Shown here piece after piece: positions 1 to 8,447 of a stretch of DNA of 64,000 bases (the first letter of the stretch is position 1; each line of letters opens with the position of its first letter). Source of the stretch: JAEELC01 sp963621965 (GTDB lineage: Bacteria > Bacillota_I > Bacilli_A > Acholeplasmatales > Anaeroplasmataceae); assembly GCA_963621965.1 (NCBI GenBank), contig CAVFGN010000002.1:1-64000 (forward strand), given 5' to 3'. The position numbers were made by a program, and so were the translations under genes. The notes under the pieces were generated by a model. It did no database searches. It was not told the origin of the DNA and worked only from the letters and a program-made list of their open reading frames with translations.

Positions 1-54
1 ACTCTTCCACTTTTAAAAAGACAAGGTGGTAAAATTGTAACTGTTTATAAATAA
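1..54 (+). CDS. C-terminal end of a virion-type protein (partial)
   Basis: The window opens inside a reading frame that ends at a TAA (52-54). Only 17 residues are visible, ending in the basic tail RQGGKIVTVYK. The same R/K-x-GGK-[I/L]-V ending recurs in the proteins at 22179 and 61970, so this is probably another protein of that virion-associated group. Nothing more can be said because the body of the gene lies outside the window. Confidence 0.5.
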   Translation, partial: TLPLLKRQGGKIVTVYK

Positions 55-62
55 TAATCATC

Positions 63-357
63 ATGGCAGACATATTTTTAACATTACCTCCACCCGAAAT
101 CCAATAATATTTTAAGGGGCTATAATCAAGATCATAGAGAACCAATACTGTTAACAATATCAATAGGTGGTGCTAGCTTAACGGCTATGTTAGCTCAACA
201 TGCAGGTAGAAAACTAGCATCAATTCTTCTTAGTAAAGGGGCTTTACCATGGTATACAAAAGTAACTAGAAGTCTTGGATAGGTACTAAAAAAACCCATG
301 GTGGGAGTGATGTTAGATACTTTACCCCCCCCAGATTTAAAATCTGGGGGGGGGTAA
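63..357 (+). pseudogene. small hydrophobic/basic protein, apparently frameshifted near its start
   Basis: An ATG at 63 gives only MADIFLTLPPPEIQ before TAA (105-107). The +1 frame, with no stop until TAA at 355-357 and one in-frame TAG, continues as a coding-like protein with a hydrophobic segment (ISIGGASLTAML), a basic stretch and a C-terminus TLPPPDLKSGGG. That frame has no ATG before about 187 and is closed by TAA at 79-81, so its natural start would be the ATG at 63 reached by a +1 shift around CCACCCGAAATCC. This could be a programmed frameshift, a sequencing indel, or a decayed gene. The start and end share a TLPPP(E/D) motif. I do not recognise a family. Confidence 0.4.
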
Positions 358-358
358 A
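321..358 (+). terminator. strong C8/G9 hairpin at the 3' end of the preceding ORF
   Basis: An 18-bp nearly perfect inverted repeat pairs TTTACCCCCCCCAGATTT with its complement around a single A at 339. The left arm holds eight C and the right arm nine G. It overlaps the last codons and the TAA of the ORF ending at 357. It is not followed by a clean U tract, so it may act as an mRNA-stabilising or processing hairpin rather than a classical terminator. The homopolymers are also prone to slippage. Confidence 0.55.
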
Positions 359-384
359 ATTGATTATATAAATTTGTATAAATA

Positions 385-1173
385 ATGATTAAAAAAAAAA
401 TAAATTACATTTCTTTATTTAAAGACGGTGGTAGTACAGAAAATTCTGAATCTTTATCGGATTTTGATAAAAACAACTAGGAAGCTAAAATGTTTTACCA
501 ATTAGATGTAATTCCTAGAGCTGAAAAATATAGAACTGCTTTAGAAAGAACCCGGTATTCTGCCCCATCATATGATGAGTCTATTATATAGATTGATCCT
601 CCAGAAGATTTTATAAAAAAACACATTGGTGGCTATTATTTAATGAATTCTAATAAAATACATGTTCCAGAAAACGTTAAGGCACTAAACCTTGTCCATG
701 AAATGGCTCATAATAATTAGTCTTAGAGTTATATTATAAATAATATAGCAGATGTAGTTCCTGCACCATTTAACCTTTTTATAGATTAGATAAGTCAAGG
801 CTTATCGGGGGTAAAAGGGTCTCCTTTAGATATTCCGCGGGGTGAAATTGATAAAATACAAAGAGCTTATAAAGTCCCCACGCAACCTTCTAATTCTAAT
901 AGTAATTAGACTCGTGAAAAACATGCTAGTAACCGTGAGTTACGTTATGTGATTTGGAGTAAGTTAAAAGACATCCTAGGTAGGTATCCTACAATATAGG
1001 AATTGAACGATTATATCTTACAATTAGATCCTTATAAGTTCAGATGGTTTTTGACAAATGGGTATCAGTACGATTATTTTTTGAATGGAGTATCTCCAGA
1101 TTATGATGCTATTAAAAAAGCTTTAATCGAAGTTGCAGATAATAATAGTGATTTGAATCAAAATTATGTATAA
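385..1173 (+). CDS. putative zinc metalloprotease-like virion protein (HEMAH)
   Basis: This 262-aa protein has several in-frame TAG (Gln). It begins MIKKKINYISLFKDGGSTE, an N-terminal F-x-x-GG signature shared with other proteins here. Residues 105-109 read HEMAH in the context LVHEMAHNN, matching the HExxH zinc-binding helix of metalloproteases; a third ligand cannot be assigned. There is no signal peptide or membrane segment. The ATG follows an A/T-rich leader containing TAAATTTGTATAAATA, also found before the next gene. Its neighbours are large virion/ejection-type proteins, so a structural or processing role is plausible but inferred. Confidence 0.6.
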
Positions 1174-1186
1174 ATTTGTATAAATA

Positions 1187-2155
1187 ATGTTAGATAAAAT
1201 TTAGCATTTAGTTGATAGCATTAATACACATTCTACTGCTAATTTTGTAGATAGATTAAAACGTTATCCAAACATAGATAAAATATATTATTCTCCAACG
1301 GAATTTAGTACTCATAAATTATCCTATGTTTCTGCTGATGATAAGGGTGTTGTCTTTCCAATGATTTAGGAGATTGATGAAAAATTAGTAGAATTTACCG
1401 ATTGGAAGGATGCGCTTAACAGTGCTAAAGAACATAATGATTATATTACAGTTCCTTTAAAATTAGCAGAGAAGTTTACTAAAACATATAAAGAATATTA
1501 TCCCGGGTTTTCTGAAGAATCAAGAAGTTATAAAAAAGGTGGATTTATAGATTATATAAAATACTTTGAGCCTGGTGGGTCTGTGTCTATGATGCCAGAT
1601 ATAACTATAAGCTAGTCTAGTATACAGACTTCATAGCTTCCTAATGAAAAAGATTTGTATTATAAATCTAACATAAACACTGCTAAAGAACAAGAAAGAT
1701 TGTAGTAGTTACGTTAGTAGCAGTAGGGTACTTTAAGTTAGGGTTCTTTTGAGGGTGACGGTATGACTCCAGAATAGAGAAATCAGATAATGTATAATCC
1801 CAAAGGCGTAGGAGATGTTGTTAAAGGCTCTAATATGAGATCAGAAATTGAATATAATAATGGGAACTCTGTTTGGAATGGATTAGAAACTGTAGGAAAA
1901 ACAGCATTGGCTGCAGGAGCAGGTAGTGCTGTTTTAGGTGCTGCTGGATAGTCAGGTTAGGTTATTAGTAATGCTAATAAGGTTATAAAAACAGCAGATG
2001 CTTTATCAAATATTGCTGATGGTTATTAGAGCGGCGATAATGCAAAAATGACATCTGGTGCATTAAGTATGGTAAGTAAAGCACCTGTTGGTAAATTGTT
2101 GAAGAATTCTGCAAGAATTGCTAATTCTACATTAAAAGTAATAAATGAAAAATAA
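1187..2155 (+). CDS. Gln-rich virion protein with glycine-zipper segment
   Basis: The product is 322 aa with 14 in-frame TAG codons, including a cluster at about 1700-1740 that reads QQLRQQQQGTLSQGS; mixing TAG with CAG there supports TAG = Gln. The N-terminal half is soluble-looking and ends in two GG motifs (KKGGFIDYIKYF and EPGGSVSMM). The C-terminal half holds an Ala/Gly-rich hydrophobic stretch (TALAAGAGSAVLGAAG) that could insert into a membrane. It lies between two other putative virion proteins with intergenic gaps of 13 nt on each side. I recognise no enzyme motif; an internal virion or ejection protein is the best guess. Confidence 0.55.
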
Positions 2156-2168
2156 TTTATATATTTAA

Positions 2169-5100
2169 ATGATTAAAATTTATGATAACGAAGTAGCTCG
2201 TAGAGAAGGTATTTTAAAACATTTTCGTTAGAAATTTTTTATGTCTAACCCAGATGATTGGGAATAGTTGGCACAGAAAGCAACTGAAAAATATTTAAAA
2301 GAACACCCTGCTGACAATACTACACAAATTACTACAGAAGAAACTTTACCAGAAGTTGTAATTACCGCCGATAAAAATGGTAACATTAAAAGTAATATTA
2401 ATTATGGTAAAGATAATTGGACATCTGAATTAAGTATAGAAGATTAGAAGGAGCTTGCTAAACGCGATATGAACATTCACTATAATGACAACCGTGCTCG
2501 CATGATTGATTATTTGTGGTAGAATGGTGGAAAAGATCCTGTTACTGGTAAAGTGTGGGATAATTCTTATAGTCGTGCTCAAAAGGCTGCTACTGCTGCT
2601 GTTGCTGGGACATTAGGTCTTGTTGGTGGTATTGGTACTGGTATACTTCCTGCTATGGTTGAATCTCCCATTAAAGGTTTTAATTGGTTTAATACAACTC
2701 TTTTAGGACGTGCTGCTGATACAGGGTTGGGAGTTGCTGGAATTGTTCATGCTGCTGGAGATAATGGTATAAAAAAGACAGTGAGATTAGCAAAATAGGG
2801 AGAAACTGATAAAGCCATTTTATCTGGAGTGGGTGACGCTTTAGATCTTTTTGGTGGTGCTATATCTGGATTAAATGTTGGTAATGATATTTATAAAGTG
2901 GTTAAAGGGGGTGCTAAAGGGATTTTATCTGGACTACACCCAGCGCTTACTAAAACTAAAAATGGTTGGAGTTTTGGAAGAACTGAGAAAGATTGGAATC
3001 ATTGGAAGAATTATTTTAAAAATGTTCAAAGAAAGGCTAAAAGAAATTATAATCTTGGTGACCTTCATAATTAGGAGCTGTTTTTTAACCATTATAAATA
3101 TCCGGTTTAGTATCTTACTCAAGCTGAATAGGATAAATATTTGACTTTTATAAACGGCTTTTATAAGTCTACACAAGTGCCAAGAGTTTTAAAGCCTGTT
3201 AATTTAAAAAAGATTCCTGAAAGTTAGTTAAAGCGCGCATTATTGATACGAGGCGTAGATCCAGCCGATGTTAATAGATTGAGATTTGTTAAAACACCAG
3301 ACGGGTATGATATACGTGCGAATACAAACGTGTTTTCTGATTTAAATTCTGGCGTTAACTATTAGATGCGCGATTATTAGAATCCTAATAATATAGTATA
3401 GGGTGTATTAAAAATTCCAGAAAACCCCACATCAAATTATAAATTTGTTGTACCAGAAGATTACAAAAATATAATACAAAAAAATACTCAATATGTGATA
3501 GATTTTTTTGATGGTAAATTTAAACCATTTGGATCTTCTGTAGGAGTTGCTAAAGTAAACTTTCCACACGATGTACACGACATTGATGGGGCCATGACTT
3601 ATGTTGATTTTGTAAAATGGAAGTATGCACACCCCAAAGTTCCAGTTAAACAAAAAACTGCTGATACATATGGGGTTATGGTAAATGGCAATGAAATAGA
3701 CGTTAATGTATTAAGAGTCGATGGTGATAGAACTTATGAATTATATAGACAATTTTTTCCTGAACAATACTCTAAAGCCGTTACTGATTTTATCGATGCT
3801 GGGTATAAAGGTAAATTAAGTGATTATATAGATATAATTCCTAAACAAGCTTTCTCTGAAATAGATCCTGCTTTAAAAACAATTGTTGATAGTTTTGAAA
3901 TAGATCCCTTTTAGCCAAACAAAATTAAACATTTAGTTAGACCTTTAAAATATCTTACTTTTGGAGAACCTAAAATTGTTGAAACAGCGTTGCAAAAATT
4001 TGCAAAAACGATAGGTGGAACTGAAAGGTTTCCTGCTACATTAGATTAGTTAACAGATGTTTAGCATAATGTTGAAATTTTAAAACAGATAGGTTATCCA
4101 AAAGATGCGGTAAATTTGTTGGCTGCTGATCCATAGAGAATGAGAAACGCTTTAGATTATTGGTATTTACAAAAAACCATACAAATGCGCGGTGTGAGCG
4201 GTTCAAATAATAAAGTTGTCAATAAGGCTTTACGAGAATGGTTAGGAGAGAATAATACTGGAGGAAGTGCTCATGGAGCTGGTTTAAACGCAGTTAGATA
4301 CGGCAATTCTTCGTATGGACCAATCGCAGGTTATTCGCAAATACATTCTAATGTTCCCATTAGTTTAAATTTATCTTTAGAAGATAAAATTAATGCAATT
4401 AATAGATTTACTGGTTCGTCTGATTATAGATTAACACCTGGGGACATTACCGCTATTAAATTTGAAGCCATGAGAGCTGGTTTAAATGCGAACTCTTTTG
4501 AAAAATGTAATACTTTTGGTGATGTTTTATCGTAGATTCCAGTGACCAATAGTGGCTAGAAATTTTTATAGGCTTTGGGAAAAAAATTAAACATTTAGAC
4601 CTTAGAAGGAAAAGGTATGTTTAATAAAGGCCAGTATGTATCTTTTACTCAAGATCTAAAACCAGAACATTACATACCTTTAAAGTTTACCAAAGATTTA
4701 AGCTTAGTAGGTACTAAACGGCGTTTAGAATACATAAATGAAGATATAAATTTAGAATAGATAATAAGTAAAGTAAAAGAACCAAACCTTAGAATGGAAG
4801 GGTTTAGGAGTAAAGATAAATTGTACGACCATTCTTTAAATAATCTGTTGCCTGAACAATATAGAGCACCAAGTGTATCTGATAAAACATTTGCAGCCGT
4901 ATATGATATACCATATAAGAGAGTTGCTGAAAGAAATAGACGTGTATATGAACGTGTTGATAAAATGTTTAATCGGTTCCGTAGAAATAGAAATATTGTT
5001 AATTTCTTAACAGATCGTTATTTATACGCAGGCATTGCTGGCGTAGGCAGTGTTGGCGGCATTTTATCGGCTACTAATAAAATATATAATGCTAAAGAAA

Positions 5101-5291
5101 CTACTAATAAACAATAGCGTGAACGTGAGCGTCAAGCTGTTGAAAAATTTTGTAAAAAAAATAATATTGAATTTAATAAGCTTAGTTATTATTAGGATGA
5201 TGATCCGTTTATGAAATTTATAAAGCAAAAATATAATATTTCTAATTCTAGAAAAGCTTTTAAAGAATTTATAAAAGAATATGTTAAATAA
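2169..5291 (+). CDS. 1040-aa virion/ejection-type protein with nucleotidyltransferase-like motif
   Basis: A single frame runs through many TAG codons to TAA at 5289-5291. Near residue 60 is LPEVVITADKNG, a short motif I have seen in other gut-phage virion proteins. Residues about 140-200 form Gly/Ala-rich hydrophobic segments. Around residues 455-511 the pattern GSS-VG, then HDVHDID (Asp 471 and 473), then NEIDVNV (Asp 511) resembles the GS...DxD...D core of minimal nucleotidyltransferases. The C-terminus has another hydrophobic segment (LYAGIAGVGSVGGIL) and a basic tail. It overlaps the endolysin by 11 nt. An ejection or polyvalent virion protein is inferred from size and location; the enzyme assignment is tentative. 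Confidence 0.55.
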
Positions 5292-6276
5292 CATTAAAAA
5301 TATAATGCTTATGGAACATTGGGAAGAAGATTTCATAAAACGGTTTGAATGATTTAGAAAGAATGCTTATAAATTAGATGGTGAAAATGAATGGACAATT
5401 GGATACGGTATTAAAGGTGTTTATCCAACTACAGGTAAACCTGTAAAACAAGGTGATACAATTACTGAAGAATAGGCATTAAAAGAATTAAGAGTTAAAA
5501 TAAGTCAATTTAAGCCAGAACAAATTTTTTCAAATTGAGATAAGTTTTCAAAACAAGCTAGACTTGCAATAATTGACATTATGTATAATGGCGGCGCTAA
5601 TAATTTAAAAAGTAAATCTCCTCGATTTGTTGCCGCAATTAACGATGGTTTTGAAGACGGTAAATTAGATTTGAGTGAGCTTAAAAGAATTATGGCTGAA
5701 ATGAGTCTGAATTATGATGCTAATAAGAAAGATAGAGTTTGGCGTCGTATGGCACTAATTAGCAGTCTATATAATCCGCAAGATAATGTAAATATTAATT
5801 ACGCAACTGCAAAGAGAAGTCCATATTATAATTTTAATAATAATGTTATACACGATAAGAACTTATTAAATGTATTACACCGTGTCAACTAGTCTGAAGC
5901 AAATTTTGCACAACGGTTAAATGATCCAGATAGAGAAACAATACCAGATTGGAGTACAGGAAAACCTGTATCTTTTAAATTTGATTGGTTAAATGAAGGC
6001 AATCACGATGTGATATATTCTGGTGTTCAATAGAGTACTAGACCACAATACTTTGTATTTGGTTCAGATGTATACACAGACGGATTAATTGATTATACTG
6101 ATGAAAAACATTCGAAAGAAGATGCCTTTAAGCGTGCAGTAGAGATGGGTGATACAATCCATGTCTCACCAGGTATGGGATCTGTGTTTGTAACACGAGC
6201 ACCATATTATTATAATGGTGTTAAACCAGATTCTGATTTTTATATTACTGGTTCAAGATATACAACTAATAGATAA
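5281..6276 (+). CDS. GH24-like endolysin interrupted by two in-frame TGA codons
   Basis: Read through, this is 331 codons. The start resembles phage GH24 lysozymes: IKRFE, then TGA at codon 24 (5350-5352), then FRKNAYKLDG and WTIGYG. Glu 23 is the expected catalytic acid of the usual EGF/EGL motif, so the first TGA sits right after it, where family members have Gly. A second TGA at codon 86 (5536-5538) lies in FSN-TGA-DKFSKQARLAI, before DIMYNGG, a typical lysozyme helix. TAG codons also occur. The region after about residue 200 is an uncharacterised C-terminal domain. TGA is a normal stop for about twenty other genes here. Pseudogene, base errors, or conditional TGA readthrough (Trp or Gly) are all possible. 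The ORF otherwise looks maintained. Confidence 0.65.
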
Positions 6277-6286
6277 TAATTAATTA

Positions 6287-6331
6287 TAAACTCTATTTAT
6301 ACGATAAGCGTGTAAATAGAGTTTTTTTTTC
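6287..6331 (+). terminator. rho-independent terminator after the endolysin
   Basis: A 14-bp stem (AACTCTATTTATAC with GTGTAAATAGAGTT, one G-U pair) closes a 7-nt loop and is followed by a run of T. It lies 10 nt after the stop of the endolysin gene and ends the first transcription unit in the window. Confidence 0.85.
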
Positions 6332-6473
6332 TTAAAAACATTAATGAAATATAAATTTTTATCATATATTTAAAGATTATTTTGTTTGTTTTTTTTATTA
6401 CACAAATACTTTTTATTTTAAACAAATTAATGTATGATTAGTGTCATGTTATTACTTTAAATAAACTTTATAT
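6332..6473 (+). promoter_or_regulatory. AT-rich intergenic region, probable promoter
   Basis: About 140 nt without a gene follow a terminator and precede the gene at 6474, so a promoter is expected. A TATGAT hexamer at 6433-6438 in the context AATGTATGATTAG resembles the TGTGTATAAT boxes at 17274 and 33237. No Shine-Dalgarno sequence is visible before the ATG, as is common in Bacteroidota. Confidence 0.3.
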
Positions 6474-7184
6474 ATGGGCGAAGAATTATAGGGTATATCA
6501 TTAACAGATCCAAATGCTGCTGGTGGTGGTGCGCCATAGGTGTTATAGGGTATATCATTAACAGATCCAAATGCTGCTGGTGGTGGAAAACCGTCGTTTA
6601 AAGACGCAATGAAAGCTGGTGGAAAAGGTATGTTAGGTTCATTGGGTGGTGGTGTGGATAGTATCAACCCAATGGGTATGGCTGGTAATGCTGCGATTGG
6701 TGCAATAAATGTTGCAGATAAAGCGTTAATGGGTGATAAAAATTTTGGAGCATAGTCTGAAGCAATTGATCAGGCTGTACACGGTGTATCTAAAACATTA
6801 ATGAAGTCTGGTAATCCAATTGCAATGGGTGCCGCTGTAGCGTTAGAAGGTGCTAATTTTTTAACAAAGGCAACTGGGTAGAATGTATAGGGTTTTGATA
6901 TGGACATCAACTCTACAGGCTATGCTGCAGATTTAGGTCACATGCAATCAAAAGCAAATCGTGATTTTTTAGGTGCAATTGGTTTAGGTGGTTTAAATAC
7001 AGCAAAAGCTGACGCATAGTTGAAGAAAAGAAATGAATAGGCAATGATGGCATTAAAAGCGGCGAATGCTGCAGATACTACTAAATTTGAACAAGAGGCT
7101 CGTATGAACTCTGTAGATAACGTGATTAGAAATAATGAAACAGCACTTGCTGGTGGTTTAAGTACTCAAATGTTAACAGAATGA
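6474..7184 (+). CDS. Gly/Ala-rich protein with duplicated N-terminal peptide
   Basis: The 236-aa product has several TAG codons and ends in TGA overlapping the next ATG. The first 40 residues contain LQGISLTDPNAAGGG twice, from a perfect 44-nt duplication. The middle is rich in Gly, Ala and Met (KAGGKGMLGSLGGGV and similar) and could associate with membrane. The last third is charged and helical, with DTTKFEQEARMNS. No enzyme motif is visible. It is translationally coupled to the conserved phage protein that follows. A minor virion protein is the likely role, by context only. Confidence 0.55.
6486..6586 (+). repeat. 44-nt direct repeat, period 57 nt
   Basis: TTATAGGGTATATCATTAAC and the following 24 nt occur identically at 6486-6529 and 6543-6586. 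The period of 57 nt keeps the reading frame (19 codons) and duplicates a peptide including one TAG codon. Perfect identity implies a recent tandem duplication or recombination. Confidence 0.9.
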
Positions 7185-7573
7185 TAAAATTATAGAATGG
7201 CGCAAAGCTAAGGGGAATTGAAGTGTCTCAAGAGCCAGTAGTTGTTCCTGAAGGATCGCTTCATAAAAATAAAAATCATTTGGATATTGAGGGGATTACC
7301 TCAAAAGGAATTCCTGTAATTCAAGATGTTCCAGATAATGTGTAGACACTTTCAGACATAAAGGCTGCAGGTGGTTCTCTTCGGCAATCTGCTGAAATTG
7401 AAGCGGAAGAAATTATTTTTCCAAAAGAACTTACAATGTATGTTGAAAACGCTATGTAGGAATATGCACAATCTGAAGACCCCGCTTTATTGTTAGAGGT
7501 GGGTAAACGTATTGTAAAAGAATTAATTAAAAACACTGAAGATAACACTGGATTAATTGATAGAATGAAATGA
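7181..7573 (+). CDS. conserved gut-phage protein (PEGSLHKNKNH / KGIPVI type)
   Basis: This is 130 aa, with TAG as codon 5. It contains VVPEGSLHKNKNHLD, then ITSKGIPVI, then AEIEAEEIIF. I recognise this arrangement from small conserved proteins of Bacteroidota gut phages, whose function is unknown. The acidic C-terminus is predicted helical. It starts within the stop of the previous gene (ATGA) and ends within the start of the next one, so the three are co-translated. It is usually next to the 'GGERIFSR' protein, as it is here. Confidence 0.7.
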
Positions 7574-8445
7574 TAAACGATATTTTGAATTCAAACCTTT
7601 CTGATTCAGTTAAAGTTGAATTAATTAAAATTCTTCAGAAAGGTGGTAATGTGCAACCAAAATTATTAACTGACGAGAAAGGGAATAGTGTCCCTGCTCC
7701 AGATCCTAATAAATTATCTCCTGCTCAAAAACTCGGAGCTGCACCTGTAACAATTAAAGGTAAAGAGTATTATTTAACTGGAGATAAAATGGGTGTTCTT
7801 AATAAAGAATACGCAGATAAAAAGAACTCTATTAACGGTGGTAAACGTAAACCTCTAAAACCAACTGATACCATTACTATTGGTGATAAAGAGTTTGATG
7901 TAGAGGTGGTAGATACTCCTGAAGCAATGAGAATTGGTCTTTCTGATAGAAAGAAGTTAGAATTTGGTACTGGGATGATTTTTGTTTATGAACATCCAAC
8001 TTCTGGTTATTTTACCATGTATAAAACTGATCAAGATCTTGATATTATTTTTATTGACGAAGACAACGAGGTTATCTCTGTACAAAGAGGTAAAGCGTTT
8101 TCAAATAAAAAATATCAATGTGATGGTTTTAAATATGTTTTAGAAACAACTCCTAAATCTGGAGTACAACCTGGCGATGAAATGGATGAAGATGATGCCG
8201 AACAAGATTATGGTTTAGTGTCACCTAAAATGTTTGTATTAAACTCAAACGGTGATGTTCAGATGACACTTTCTGGTGGAGAAAGAATTTTTAGTCGTAT
8301 TTTTTCTCGTAAACTGGTAAAGGCTGCTTTATAGGCATATCGCGAAGAAACCGATGCTTCTTATCAAAAGGTTGCTAAAATGGTGTTTAAAGAAATAAAA
8401 GCTCAAGATGAACGTGAACCAGAATACGTTGATACTCCTGAATAA
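7570..8445 (+). CDS. DUF192-domain phage protein
   Basis: The 291-aa protein has one TAG near its end. After an N-terminal segment with ILQKGGNVQP, residues about 101-205 match DUF192: a strand DKEFDVEVVDTPEAMRIGLS, GMIFVYE, FTMYKTDQDLDIIFIDEDN, then KYVLETT and GVQPGDEM. DUF192 is a small beta domain of unknown biochemical function found in bacterial envelope proteins. The C-terminal part contains LSGGERIFSRIF, which I associate with conserved gut-phage proteins. It overlaps the gene before it by 4 nt and is followed after 2 nt by the FISUMP protein. Confidence 0.7.
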
Positions 8446-8447
8446 AT

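Noticed and set aside
1187..2155. Numerous TAG stops suggesting pseudogenes
   Set aside because: TAG occurs at Gln positions across nearly all genes, TAA/TGA are absent inside them, and a CUA tRNA is encoded.
5281..6276. TGA reassigned throughout the genome
   Set aside because: About twenty genes here end naturally in TGA, often overlapping the next ATG, so general TGA reassignment is unlikely; the endolysin is an exception.
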